Shown here: one piece after another, positions 26,114 through 36,600 of the stretch
Numbering within the stretch: position 1 is the first letter of the stretch
How the letters are laid out: every line of letters begins with the position of its first letter
Source of the DNA: Pseudomonas saponiphila
Lineage (GTDB): Bacteria > Pseudomonadota > Gammaproteobacteria > Pseudomonadales > Pseudomonadaceae
Direction: 5' to 3'
Assembly (NCBI RefSeq): GCF_900105185.1
Contig: NZ_FNTJ01000001.1
Coordinates: forward strand, 248,001-312,000
Length of the DNA stretch: 64,000 bases
Program-made: the position numbers and the translations under genes
The notes under the pieces: generated by a model
Database searches by the model: none
Seen by the model: only the letters and a program-made list of their open reading frames with translations
Told to the model about the DNA's origin: nothing

Positions 26114-28174
26114 ATGGCTTTCGAAGCGATGTTCCAGCCGATCCAGATCGGCAAACTGACCATCCGCAACCGCGTGCTGAGCACCGCGCACGCCGAGGTC
26201 TACGCCACCGACGGCGGCATGACCACTGAACGGTATGTGAAGTACTACGAAGAAAAGGCCAAGGGCGGCATCGGCCTGGCGATCTGCGGCGGCTCCTCGG
26301 TAGTGGCCATCGACAGTCCCCAGGAATGGTGGAGCTCGGTGAACCTGTCCACCGACCGCATCATCCCGCACTTCCAGAACCTCGCCGACGCCATGCACAA
26401 GCATGGCGCCAAGATCATGATCCAGATTACCCACATGGGCCGGCGCTCGCGCTGGGACGGCTTCAACTGGCCGACCCTGATGTCGCCGTCCGGGGTGCGC
26501 GAGCCGGTGCACCGTGCCACCTGCAAGACCATCGAGCCGGAAGAGATCTGGCGGGTGATCGGCAACTACGCCCAGGCCGCGCGCCGGGCCAAGGCCGGCG
26601 GCCTGGACGGCGTCGAACTGTCGGCGGTGCACCAGCACATGATCGACCAGTTCTGGAGCCCGAGGGTCAACAAACGCACCGACGAATGGGGCGGCACCTT
26701 CGAGAAGCGCATGCGTTTCGGCCTGGAAGTGCTCAAGGCGGTGCGCGCTGAAGTCGGTGACGATTTCTGCGTCGGCATGCGCCTGTGCGGCGACGAATTC
26801 CACCCGGACGGCCTGTCCCACGAGGACATGAAGCAAATCGCCAAGTACTACGACGACACCGGCATGCTGGACTTCATCGGCGTGGTCGGCTCGGGCTGCG
26901 ACACCCACAACACCCTGGCCAACGTGATCCCCAACATGAGCTTCCCGCCGGAGCCCTTCCTGCACCTGGCGGCGGGCATCAAGGAAGTGGTCAAGGTCCC
27001 GGTGCTGCACGCGCAGAACATCAAGGACCCGAACCAGGCCACGCGGATTCTCGAAGGCGGTTACGTCGACATGGTCGGCATGACCCGCGCGCACATGGCC
27101 GACCCGCACCTGATCGCCAAGATCAAGATGGGCCAGATCGACCAGATCAAGCAGTGCGTCGGCGCCAACTACTGCATCGACCGCCAGTACCAGGGCCTGG
27201 ACGTGCTGTGCATCCAGAACGCCGCCACGTCCCGTGAGTACATGGGCGTGCCGCACATCATCGAGAAAACCACCGGCATCAGGCGCAAGGTGGTGGTGGT
27301 CGGTGCCGGTCCTGCCGGTATGGAAGCCGCTCGCGTCGCCGCTGAACGTGGCCACGACGTGACCCTGTTCGAGAAGAAGGACGCCATTGGCGGGCAGATC
27401 ACCACCGCCTCCAAGGCCCCGCAACGGGATCAGATCGCCGGTATCACCCGTTGGTACCAGCTGGAGCTGGCGCGCCTGAAAGTCGACCTGCGCCTGGGCA
27501 CCGCGGCGGACACCGCGACCATCCTCGACCTGCGCCCCGACGTGGTGGTGCTGGCCGTGGGCGGCCATCCGTACATCGAGCAGAACGAACACTGGGGCGC
27601 CGCCGAAGGGCTGGTGGTCAGCAGCTGGGACATCCTCGACGGCAAGGTGGCACCGGGCAAGAACGTGCTGGTGTACGACACCATCTGCGAGTTCACCGGC
27701 ATGTCGGTCACCGACTTCATTGCCGACAAGGGCTCGCAAGTGGAGATCGTCACCGACGACATCAAGCCGGGCATCGCCGTGGGCGGCACCTCGTTCCCCA
27801 CCTACTACCGCAGCCTGTACCCCAAGGAAGTGATCATGACCGGGGACCTGACCCTGGAGAAGGTCTACCGCGAGGGCGACAAGCTGGTGGCGGTACTGGA
27901 GAACGAATACACCGGCGCCCGCGAGGAGCGGGTGGTGGACCAGGTGGTGGTGGAAAACGGCGTGCGTCCCGACGAGGAGCTCTACTACGGGCTCAAGGAA
28001 GGTTCGCGCAACAAGGGCCAGATCGACGTCGAGGCACTGTTCGCGATCAAGCCGCAGCCGTGCCTGAGCGAGACGGGGGAGGGCTACCTGTTGTTCCGCA
28101 TCGGCGACTGCGTGTCCCAGCGCAACACCCATGCCGCGATCTACGACGCACTGCGCCTGTGCAAGGATTTCTAA
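26114..28174 (+). CDS. dgcA: Dimethylglycine demethylase subunit DgcA
   Basis: A 686-residue flavoprotein of the old-yellow-enzyme/trimethylamine-dehydrogenase class. Residues 1 to about 360 form an FMN TIM barrel (MFQPIQIGKLTIRNRVLSTAHAE). A cysteine cluster (CVGANYCIDRQYQ, LCIQN) binds 4Fe-4S. From about residue 393 an FAD/NAD Rossmann domain starts with VVVGAGPAGMEAARVAAERGHDV. With DgcB it oxidatively demethylates dimethylglycine to sarcosine. Expected to be GbdR-activated. Confidence 0.95.
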   Translation: MAFEAMFQPIQIGKLTIRNRVLSTAHAEVYATDGGMTTERYVKYYEEKAKGGIGLAICGGSSVVAIDSPQEWWSSVNLSTDRIIPHFQNLADAMHKHGAKIMIQITHMGRRSRWDGFNWPTLMSPSGVREPVHRATCKTIEPEEIWRVIGNYAQAARRAKAGGLDGVELSAVHQHMIDQFWSPRVNKRTDEWGGTFEKRMRFGLEVLKAVRAEVGDDFCVGMRLCGDEFHPDGLSHEDMKQIAKYYDDTGMLDFIGVVGSGCDTHNTLANVIPNMSFPPEPFLHLAAGIKEVVKVPVLHAQNIKDPNQATRILEGGYVDMVGMTRAHMADPHLIAKIKMGQIDQIKQCVGANYCIDRQYQGLDVLCIQNAATSREYMGVPHIIEKTTGIRRKVVVVGAGPAGMEAARVAAERGHDVTLFEKKDAIGGQITTASKAPQRDQIAGITRWYQLELARLKVDLRLGTAADTATILDLRPDVVVLAVGGHPYIEQNEHWGAAEGLVVSSWDILDGKVAPGKNVLVYDTICEFTGMSVTDFIADKGSQVEIVTDDIKPGIAVGGTSFPTYYRSLYPKEVIMTGDLTLEKVYREGDKLVAVLENEYTGAREERVVDQVVVENGVRPDEELYYGLKEGSRNKGQIDVEALFAIKPQPCLSETGEGYLLFRIGDCVSQRNTHAAIYDALRLCKDF

Positions 28175-28183
28175 GCCACTTCC

Positions 28184-28261
28184 TGTAGGAGCCGGCTTGC
28201 CGGCGATCGGCACTGGCGAGATACCGCGTGCTGCCTGATCGCTGGCAAGCCAGCTCCTACA
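28184..28261. repeat. REP pair between dgcA and dgcB
   Basis: GTAGGAGCCGGCTTGCCGGC and the inverted partner GCAAGCCAGCTCCTAC flank a 40-bp spacer inside the operon. Confidence 0.9.
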
Positions 28262-28288
28262 AGGCCCCAGGTCTTTGGGAGCTCCACC

Positions 28289-30238
28289 ATGTTGAACACC
28301 CTTCTTCCCATTCTGTTGTTCGCCGCCGTCGGCCTTGCGCTCCTCGGCGCGCTGCGGCGCGTGGCCCTGTGGCGCCAGGGGCGGGCTTCCAAGGTCGATC
28401 TGATCGGCGGCCTCTTGGCCATGCCCAAGCGCTACATGGTGGATCTGCACCATGTGGTGGCCCGGGACAAATACATGGCCAACACCCACGTGGCCACCGC
28501 CGGCGGCTTTGTCCTGGCGGCGGTGCTGGCGATCCTGGTGCATGGCTTCGGCCTGCACAGCCGCATCCTCGGCTACGCCCTGCTGCTGGCCACCACGTTG
28601 ATGTTCGTTGGCGCGCTGTTTGTCGCCAAACGCCGGCGCAACCCGCCGGCGCGGCTGTCCAAAGGCCCGTGGATGCGCCTGCCGAAAAGCCTGCTGGCGT
28701 TTTCCGTGAGTTTCTTTGTAGTGACCCTGCCGGTGGCCGGGATCCTGCCGGAACACTTCGGTGGCTGGGTGCTGGCGGCGATCCTGGCGGTCGGCGTGCT
28801 GTGGGGCGTGTCCGAATTGTTCTTCGGCATGACCTGGGGCGGGCCGATGAAGCACGCCTTCGCCGGTGCCCTGCATCTGGCCTGGCATCGGCGCGCCGAG
28901 CGCTTTGGCGGCGGTCGCTCCACCGGCCTCAAACCGTTGGACCTGGAAGACCCGAGCGCGCCCCTGGGCGTGGAAAAGCCCAAGGACTTCACCTGGAACC
29001 AGCTGCTGGGCTTCGACGCCTGCGTGCAGTGCGGCAAGTGCGAAGCGGCGTGCCCGGCCTTCGCCGCCGGCCAGCCGCTGAACCCGAAGAAGCTGATTCA
29101 AGACATGGTGGTCGGCCTGGCCGGTGGCACCGACGCGCAGTTCGCCGGCAGCCCCTACCCTGGCAAAGCCATTGGCGAACATGGCGGCCATCCGCATCAG
29201 CCGATCGTCAACGGCCTGGTGGACGCCGAGACCCTGTGGTCCTGCACCACCTGCCGGGCCTGCGTCGAGGAGTGCCCGATGATGATCGAGCACGTCGATG
29301 CCATCGTCGACATGCGTCGCCACCTGACCCTGGAGAAGGGCGCGACCCCGAACAAGGGCGCCGAGGTCCTGGAAAATCTCATCGCCACCGACAACCCCGG
29401 CGGCTTCAACCCGGGCGGGCGGATGAACTGGGCGGCGGACCTGAACCTGTCCCTGCTCAGCGAAAAGCAGAGCACCGACGTGCTGTTCTGGGTCGGCGAC
29501 GGTGCCTTCGACATGCGCAACCAGCGCACCCTGCGGGCCTTCGTCAAGGTGCTCAAGGCGGCCAAGGTGGACTTCGCCGTGCTCGGCCTGGAAGAGCGCG
29601 ACAGCGGCGACGTGGCCCGACGCCTGGGCGACGAGGCGACCTTCCAGCTGCTGGCCAAGCGCAATATCCAGACCCTGGCCAAGTACCGCTTCAAGCGCAT
29701 CGTCACCTGCGACCCGCACAGCTTCCATGTGCTGAAAAACGAGTACGGCGCCTTCAATGGCAACTATCTGGTGCAGCACCACAGCACCTACCTGGCTGAA
29801 CTGATCGACGCCGGCGCGCTGAATCTGGGCCAGCACAAGGGCAGCAGCGTGACTTATCACGACCCGTGCTACCTGGGGCGCTACAACGGCGAGTACCAAG
29901 CGCCGCGCGACGTGCTGCGGGCGCTGGGCATCGAGATCAAGGAAATGCAGCGTTCGGGCGTCCGTTCCCGTTGCTGCGGCGGTGGCGGCGGTGCGCCGAT
30001 CACCGACATTCCGGGCAAGCAACGGATTCCCGACATGCGCATGCAGGACATCCGCGAGACCGGTGCCGAACTGGTGGCCGTGGGTTGTCCACAGTGCACG
30101 GCGATGCTCGAAGGGGTGGTGGAGCCGCGGCCGATGATCAAGGACATCGCTGAACTGGTGGCCGATGCCTTGCTCGAAGACGCCGCCCCGGGCAAAGCCC
30201 CGGCTGCGCTGAAACCCGAACCTGCGGAGGTGCACTGA
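28289..30238 (+). CDS. dgcB: Dimethylglycine demethylase iron-sulfur subunit DgcB
   Basis: 649 residues. The N-terminal third has several hydrophobic spans. Two 4Fe-4S ferredoxin motifs follow, CVQCGKCEAACP at residue 245 and CTTCRACVEECP at residue 319. Two cysteine-rich CCG-type domains come after, the second with SRCCGGGGG. The arrangement is that of heterodisulfide-reductase/glycolate-oxidase-type quinone oxidoreductases. It probably carries electrons from DgcA and the ETF-like subunits to the membrane. Its stop overlaps the next ATG (TGATG). Confidence 0.93.
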   Translation: MLNTLLPILLFAAVGLALLGALRRVALWRQGRASKVDLIGGLLAMPKRYMVDLHHVVARDKYMANTHVATAGGFVLAAVLAILVHGFGLHSRILGYALLLATTLMFVGALFVAKRRRNPPARLSKGPWMRLPKSLLAFSVSFFVVTLPVAGILPEHFGGWVLAAILAVGVLWGVSELFFGMTWGGPMKHAFAGALHLAWHRRAERFGGGRSTGLKPLDLEDPSAPLGVEKPKDFTWNQLLGFDACVQCGKCEAACPAFAAGQPLNPKKLIQDMVVGLAGGTDAQFAGSPYPGKAIGEHGGHPHQPIVNGLVDAETLWSCTTCRACVEECPMMIEHVDAIVDMRRHLTLEKGATPNKGAEVLENLIATDNPGGFNPGGRMNWAADLNLSLLSEKQSTDVLFWVGDGAFDMRNQRTLRAFVKVLKAAKVDFAVLGLEERDSGDVARRLGDEATFQLLAKRNIQTLAKYRFKRIVTCDPHSFHVLKNEYGAFNGNYLVQHHSTYLAELIDAGALNLGQHKGSSVTYHDPCYLGRYNGEYQAPRDVLRALGIEIKEMQRSGVRSRCCGGGGGAPITDIPGKQRIPDMRMQDIRETGAELVAVGCPQCTAMLEGVVEPRPMIKDIAELVADALLEDAAPGKAPAALKPEPAEVH

Positions 30239-31458
30239 TGAGCGAGATTATCCGCCGCGATCCCCGCGCCGAGTGGATCGCCCGCAACCGCCTGCACCCG
30301 CTGCATGCCGCCATGCAGCCGGCGCAGCACAGTTGGATGGGGCCCAACGGCCTGATCCGCAAGAACCCTCACGGCGTCGGTTTCATCGGGCCCAACGGTC
30401 TCAAACGCATCGATCGCAGCGGCGCCCAGCAGGGCGGCAGCGCCAAGCGCACGGCGGCGGCCGAGGTGCAATTGCCGCTGCATCAGGTGGCGCAGCCGGC
30501 GTTCTACATCAGCGTGGTGCCGGACATGGTCGGCGGCCGCCTGAGCAGCCACGACCGCGACCTGCTGGGCCTGGCCCGGCAACTGGCGGGCGAGGACGGC
30601 GCGGTGCTGGCGGTGGTGTTTGGCGAGCACAAGGAATCGGCCTTTGCCACCGCTGGCGTCGACCGCCTGCTGGTGCTGCACGGCTGCGAGTTCGACGGTT
30701 ATACACCGGAACAACGGGTGCAGGGCCTGCGGGCTGTGGATAACCAGTTCAGCCCGCGTCACTGGCTGCTGCCCGACAGCCGCACCGGTGGCGGCGAATT
30801 GGGCCGGCGCCTGGCCGCGGCCCTGGGCGAACGCCCGGCGACCCGGGTCTGGCAGGTCAAGGACGGGCAGTGCATCGGTCGCGCCGGTGCCGGCCTGCAA
30901 GACCTGGCGCGACCGACGCCACGCCTGATCCTGGCGGCGGCCGAATGCGCCGAGCCGGTCAGCGAAACCCGCCACGAAGCCTTGCCGGTGGAGTTATCCA
31001 CAAGCGTGGCCCGCAGCCTGGCGCGGATCGAGGACCTGGGCGCGGTGGCGGTGGACCCGGCGGCGATTCCCATGGCCGAGGCCGAATTCATCTTTTCCGG
31101 GGGCAACGGGGTCAAGGACTGGCCGCTGTTTCACCAGACCGCCGCAGCCCTTGGGGCTACCGAGGGCGCCTCGCGGGTGGCGGTGGACGACGGCTTCATG
31201 GCCCGCGACCGGCAAGTGGGGGCCAGTGGTATCTGGGTCACCGCGCGGGTCTATGTGGCGGTGGGGATTTCCGGGGCGATCCAGCACCTGCAGGGCATTG
31301 GTGCCTGCGACAAGGTGGTGGCGATCAACCTTGACCCGGGCTGCGACATGATCAAACGCGCCGACTTGTCGGTGATTGGCGACAGCGCGGAAATTCTCAA
31401 GGCCTTGATCGCGGCGGTAGCGGCCTACCGCAACGACGCCAAGCGCGATGCGGCTTAA
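30238..31458 (+). CDS. Electron transfer flavoprotein alpha-like subunit (dgc-associated)
   Basis: A 406-residue FixB/EtfA-type protein with an N-terminal extension of about 85 residues. The C-terminal FAD domain is recognisable (FSGGNGVKDWPLFHQTAAALGATEGASRVAVDDGFM, QVGASGIWVTARVYVAVGISGAIQHLQGI, VVAINLDPGCDMIKRADLSVIGD). It pairs with the next gene. It starts on the dgcB stop. Matches PA5400 by position. The coding sequence contains two perfect DnaA 9-mers (30735-30743 and 30994-31002). Confidence 0.92.
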   Translation: MSEIIRRDPRAEWIARNRLHPLHAAMQPAQHSWMGPNGLIRKNPHGVGFIGPNGLKRIDRSGAQQGGSAKRTAAAEVQLPLHQVAQPAFYISVVPDMVGGRLSSHDRDLLGLARQLAGEDGAVLAVVFGEHKESAFATAGVDRLLVLHGCEFDGYTPEQRVQGLRAVDNQFSPRHWLLPDSRTGGGELGRRLAAALGERPATRVWQVKDGQCIGRAGAGLQDLARPTPRLILAAAECAEPVSETRHEALPVELSTSVARSLARIEDLGAVAVDPAAIPMAEAEFIFSGGNGVKDWPLFHQTAAALGATEGASRVAVDDGFMARDRQVGASGIWVTARVYVAVGISGAIQHLQGIGACDKVVAINLDPGCDMIKRADLSVIGDSAEILKALIAAVAAYRNDAKRDAA

Positions 31459-31467
31459 GGGGACGTT

Positions 31468-32238
31468 ATGAACAGCAATGTGATCAGCCTGGTATCGATT
31501 GGTGCCCACCCGACTTCCGGCCGCCCACGGCGCGCCGAACAGGACGCCCGCGCGGTGGAACTGGGCCTGCAGCTGGCGGGTGAGCAGTTGCAGGTGCTGC
31601 ATGCCGGCGACGTCGCCGAACCGGCCCTGCGCGCTTACCTGGGCATGGGCCTGGAGCAGTTGCATGTACTGGAACAGCCGCCGGGTGCCGATGCCCTGCC
31701 GGTACTGACCCAGTACCTGCGCGACGCGGGCGCCCAGGTGGTGCTCACCGGCAGCCAGGCGGAAACCGGCGAAGGCTCCGGCATGCTGCCGTTCCTGCTG
31801 GCGGAGAACCTCGGCTGGCCCCTGGTGGTGGGGCTGGCGCAGGTCGAGTCCCTGAGCGACGGCGTGGCTCATGTGCTGCAAGCCTTGCCCCGTGGCCAGC
31901 GGCGCCGGCTCAAAGTGCGCCTGCCGTTTCTCGCCACTGTGGATAACGCCGCACCGAAACCGCGCCAGAGCGCCTACGGCCCGGCGCGCCGTGGCCTGTT
32001 GCATGCCGATCAGGTCGTGGTGGTGGAGGACGAATTGTTCACAGCCTCCAGCCTGCAACCGGCCAAACCCCGACCCAAGCGCTTGAAAGTGATCAAGGCC
32101 AAGAGCGGCGCCGACCGCATGAAGGCCGCCACCGCCAAGGCCAGCGGCGGCACTGGCCAGGTACTCAAGGGCGTGAGCCCCGAAGCGGGCGCCGAGGCCA
32201 TTCTCAAACTGCTGATCGAAGAAGGCGTAGTGCGCTGA
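31468..32238 (+). CDS. Electron transfer flavoprotein beta-like subunit (dgc-associated)
   Basis: A 256-residue EtfB/FixA-type protein (VSIGAHPTSGRPRRAEQDARAVELGLQLA, LTGSQAETGEGSGMLPFLLAENLGWPLVVG, RRRLKVRLPFLATV). It forms a heterodimer with the preceding subunit to accept electrons from DgcA/DgcB. Matches PA5401. A perfect DnaA 9-mer is at 31938-31946. Last gene of the operon, followed by the long REP and DnaA-box region. Confidence 0.9.
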   Translation: MNSNVISLVSIGAHPTSGRPRRAEQDARAVELGLQLAGEQLQVLHAGDVAEPALRAYLGMGLEQLHVLEQPPGADALPVLTQYLRDAGAQVVLTGSQAETGEGSGMLPFLLAENLGWPLVVGLAQVESLSDGVAHVLQALPRGQRRRLKVRLPFLATVDNAAPKPRQSAYGPARRGLLHADQVVVVEDELFTASSLQPAKPRPKRLKVIKAKSGADRMKAATAKASGGTGQVLKGVSPEAGAEAILKLLIEEGVVR

Positions 32239-32246
32239 GTTCAAGG

Positions 32247-33432
32247 TTATGCACAGCCCTCGCGCCGCACAGCCACTGTAGGAGCCGGCTTGCCGGCGAA
32301 GGGGCCGTCATGCACGTGCACAATTCTCGGCGCCGCTATTCGCTGGCAAGCCAGCTCCTACAAGGGAGCTAGGGTTTGCAGCCACCGTAGGAGCCGGCTC
32401 GCCGGCGAAGGGGCCATCACGCATGTGCACAATTCTCGGCGCCGCCTTTCGCTGGCAAGCCAGCTCCTACAAGGGAGCTAGGGTTTGCAGCCACCGTAGG
32501 AGCCGGCTTGCCGGCGAAGAGGCCGTCATGCATGTGCACAATTCTCGGCGCCGCCGTTCGCTGGCAAGCCAGCTCCTACGAGGGAGATCGCGTCTGCAGC
32601 CACCGTAGGAGCCGGCTTGCCGGCGAAGGGGCCATCACGCATGTGCACAATTCTCGGCCTCGCCATTCACTGGCAAGCCAGCTCCTACCAGCGGTGCGGC
32701 AGGGTTACGCACAATCCCTGTGTGCGGACCTGTGGATAAGGTGTTCGCGCCTTGCTCAAGCCCATGCGGAACAGGCCCTGTAGCCGTCTGTACGAAATTT
32801 GATCAGCCTAAGTTGGCGTTTTTCATGGCTTTTTTTCCTGGGCAGGGCGACAGCCAAAGCGACTTTTGCACAGCACTTGCCCCCAAAGTCTGTTGGCGCT
32901 TCTGTGGATAAGATGTTCGCTTAGCGCTGCAGGCCTTACAGTACGTGCCTTGCGTGGTTTTGATCAAAAAATAGCCAAATGCAGCTTTTCCTCTCAGTTA
33001 CCTTGCCAGGAACCCGATAATTCGCGGCTTTCAGGGGTTTTCCACAGTACGCCGGGTCATTCACCGCAGTTGCCCCCAAAGTCTGTTGGCCGTTCTGTGG
33101 ATAAGGTGTTCGCCTTCCGCTACAGGCCGCTGATGACGTGGCTTTCAGGTCGTTGTTCAAAAACTGATCAATGTTGCCAATAACTGCTGCTTTCGCATAA
33201 GTCACGGTTTTTATTGGCATTGACCGACGAACTATCCCCACCCCTGGTGCACTTGCCCACAGTTGCTGTGGGTCAAGGTGTGGATAAGGTGTTCGCCAAC
33301 GGCTGGACCCCTTGCTATTCATAGCTTGCCCGGCAATAGGTCAAATTTCATACAGTTCTAAGGGCTTTCTTGACACTGGCAATGGGCCTGTCTTCACTGA
33401 GTCTTCAAGGACTTAGCGGCAACTTATCCACA
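32247..33432. other. DnaA-box cluster (candidate DnaA titration/regulatory locus)
   Basis: Within this gene-free stretch, perfect DnaA 9-mers (TTATCCACA) occur at 32731-32739, 32903-32911, 33096-33104 and 33279-33287 (all leftward) and 33424-33432 (rightward). Relaxed boxes fitting TTWTNCACA are at 32247, 32864 and 33038. The four leftward boxes sit in degenerate repeats about 172-193 bp long, each with GTGGATAAG(G/A)TGTTCGC. Units two and three share the 21-bp block at 32877-32897 and 33070-33090. Three more perfect boxes lie in the adjacent ETF genes. No CDS is convincing in 32690-33690. Confidence 0.8.
32277..32688. repeat. Tandem array of four REP pairs
   Basis: Four near-identical units start at 32278, 32387, 32496 and 32605 (period about 109 bp). 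Each has a REP half, a spacer containing CATGTGCACAATTCTCGG, an inverted REP half and a short linker (GGGTTTGCAGCCACC). The spacers are nearly identical, so the array grew by tandem duplication. Confidence 0.92.
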
Positions 33433-33694
33433 TCCGGCTCAGGGAGCGCAGGCAATGGATTGTCGTTCATCGCAGGTTTATCCGACCGGGGCCCCCCTCC
33501 CTCGACGTACCCGTCGCCGTGCCGCCAACCAGCGCGCACGCCTTTAACCCTGTCCTGCGCTTTGTTCCGTTACTGACTGCACTGCTGTTGTTCCAGGCGC
33601 CTGGGCCTGCCTGTTCGGCTGCCTGCGCGTCAACGGATGCACCCCACTAGAGGCGACCCACGAGTTGCCCCATCTGCCTGAGAGGAACACCGCC

Positions 33695-36600
33695 ATGACT
33701 CGGATCGCGACCCCCATCAGCGAGATCCAGGAACACTACGACGTGATTGTCATCGGCTCCGGCTATGGCGGCGGCATTGCCGCCTCCCGACTGTCCCGGG
33801 CCGGGCGCCGCGTCTGCCTGCTGGAGCGGGGGCGGGAGATTCAGCCCGGCGAGTACCCCAACACCCTGGCCAGCGCCACCGAGGAATTGCAGGTGCATGA
33901 CCCCGAAGGTCATATCGGTTCGCGTACCGGGCTTTTCGACCTGCACGTCAACGCCCAGCAGAACGTGGTGGTGGGCTGCGGGCTGGGGGGTACTTCGCTG
34001 ATCAACGCCAACGTCGCCCTGGAACCCGAACCCGAGGTGTTCGACGATCCGCGCTGGCCCCAGGCGGTGCGTGAACACCGTGACACCCTGCTCAAGGAGG
34101 GCTTTGCCCGGGCCCGGGAGATGCTCAAGCCCAACCCCTATCCGGATGCGGCGCCAACCTTGCCCAAGCTGGTGGCGCATCGCAAATCCGCGGATTTTCT
34201 CAAGCAGGGCGCGCACTTCTACAAACCGCCGATCAACGTGACCTTCAACAAGCTGGCCAACAACCTCAACCATGTCGGGGTCGAGCAACTGCCTTGCAAT
34301 CACTGTGGCGACTGCGTCTCGGGTTGTAACAACAAGGCCAAGAACACCACCTTGATGAACTACCTGCCGGACGCCAGCAATCATGGCGCCGAGATTTTCT
34401 GCCAGGCCCAGGTGCGCTATCTGGAGCGTGACGGTGACGGCTGGATCGTGCACTTCCAGTACCTGGACAGCGGCCGCGAGACGTTTTCGGCGCCGACCCT
34501 GTTCGTCAAGGCCGACATCGTCGTGCTCAGTGCAGGCACCCTGGGCTCCACGGAAATTCTCCTGCGCTCCAAGGCCAAGGGCCTGTCCACCTCGGCCCAG
34601 CTCGGCGAACACATGAGCGGCAACGGTGACATCCTCGGCTTTGGCCATAACTGCGAGCAGACCATCAATGGCATCGGCTTCGGCACGCATGCGGCCAACG
34701 AACTCAAACCCGTGGGGCCGTGCATCACTTCGGTCATCGACATGCGCACCGAAGGCGACTGGCGCAGCCGCATGGTGATCGAGGAGGGCTCGATTCCCGG
34801 CGCCCTGGGGCGGGCCATGGTGCCCAGCATGGCGCTGTTCGCCGGGACCCTGGGCAAGGCCACCGACAATAGCCTCAGCGGCCAGTTGGGCTACAAGGCA
34901 CGCGAGGCCGAGAGCTTTGTGCGCGGGCCTTACTACGGCGCCCTGCACAACATGCAGACCTACCTGATCATGAGCCACGACGACGGCCGCGGGCGCATGC
35001 TGCTCGATGACCAGGACCAGCTGCGCATCGACTGGCCGGGCGTTGGCGAGCAACCCAACGTGGTCCTTGGCAACGAGCGCCTGTACCAGTGCACCAAAGC
35101 CCTGGGCGGGATCTGGGTGGAGAACCCGATCTGGACCCAGTTGCTCAAGCACAGCATCGTCTCGGTGCACCCCCTGGGGGGCTGCGTGATGGGCGAGGAT
35201 GCTGCGCAGGGTGTGGTCAACCACAAGGGCCAGGTGTTCAGCGGCGCCACTGGCACGGACGTTTACCCCGGGCTGTACGTGGCCGACGGCGCGGTAATCC
35301 CGACCTCGCTGGCGGTCAATCCGCTGCTGACCATTTCGGCGGTCAGCGAGCGCAACATGCGCCTGCTGGCCGAGGATCGTGGCTGGAAGATCGACTACAG
35401 CCTGCCCTCGGCCCCTCGCAAGGCGGTGCCTGCGCCGACCCTGGGCGTGCAGTTCAGCGAAACCATGAAGGGCTATTTTTCCACCGACTTCACCCAAGCC
35501 CAGGGCACCGATCTGGCGCTCTACCAGGCGGCGGCCCAGCGTGGAGAGGCGCAGCACTCGCCCATCGAATTCACCCTGACCATCACCGCCGATGACCTCG
35601 ACCGGATGATCAAGGAACCCGCGCACGCCGCGACCCTGGTCGGCACCCTGAATGCCCCGGTGCTGTCGGCCCAGCCCCTGGTGGCCAGCCACGGGGTGTT
35701 CAACCTGTTCGAGGAGTTCCAGCAGCAGGTGGGCGTGCGCCACATGAACTACGACATGCGCCTGACCGCCGAGGACGGCAATGAATATTTTTTCAGCGCC
35801 TTCAAGACCGTGCCCGAAGACCACGGCGTGCTGAATATCTGGCCCGACACCAGCACCCTCTACGTGACCCTGTACCGCGGCCGGGACAAGAGCGGTGCAG
35901 TGCTGGGCAGCGGGGTGATGCACATCCTGCCGGCGGACTTCGCCCGGCAGATGACCACCATGAAGGTGCTCAACGCGCGCAACGAACGCGAGCGCATCGA
36001 GGCTTTGGCGCGCTTTGGCAAGTTTTTCGCCGGGATTCTCTGGGAGAGCTACGGCGGGGTGTTCGCCGGGGATATCTACTTCAACCCCGACGCGCCGCCG
36101 CGGCTGAAACGGCCCCTGGACGCGCCGGTGCCGACTGTGCATTTCTTCCAGACCGAGGACCATGTGCACCTGCGCCTGACCCGTTATCAGGCCGGCAGCA
36201 AAGGCCCGGTGATGCTGGTGCACGGGCTGGGCGTGGGCTCCAACATCTTCTCCACCGACACCATCCAGACCAACCTGCTGGAGTACCTGTGCAAGCACGA
36301 CTATGACGTCTGGCTCCTGGATTTCCGGGTCAGCATCCTGCTGCCGGCGAGCAAGCAGGAATGCAATGGCGACCAGATCGCCGCCTACGACTTCAAGGCC
36401 GCCATCGGCCAGATCAAGCAGGCGACCGGGGCCCGCGACGTGCAATGCGTGGTGCATTGCTATGGCGCCACGACCTTCTTCATGTCGCTGCTGGCGGGCC
36501 TGCAGGACGTGCGTTCGGTGGTCTGCTCGCAGATTGCCGCTGACACCGTGGTGGCCACCGCCACCGGGATCAAGGCTGGGTTGCACCTGCCGGGCGTGCT

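Noticed and set aside
26105..30235. A 1376-codon open frame on the minus strand opposite dgcA/dgcB
   Set aside because: It is the antisense shadow of two well-identified genes in GC-rich DNA; its composition (His, Gln, Val, Gly rich) is typical of such shadows.
32277..32688. Regular repeats that might be taken for a CRISPR array
   Set aside because: The period is about 109 bp, the spacers are nearly identical, the repeats are REP palindromes and there are no cas genes.
30735..33432. Interpretation of the DnaA boxes as the main chromosomal origin
   Set aside because: dnaA, dnaN, rpmH and gidA-type neighbours are absent and no clear AT-rich 13-mer unwinding element was seen; titration or secondary control fits better.
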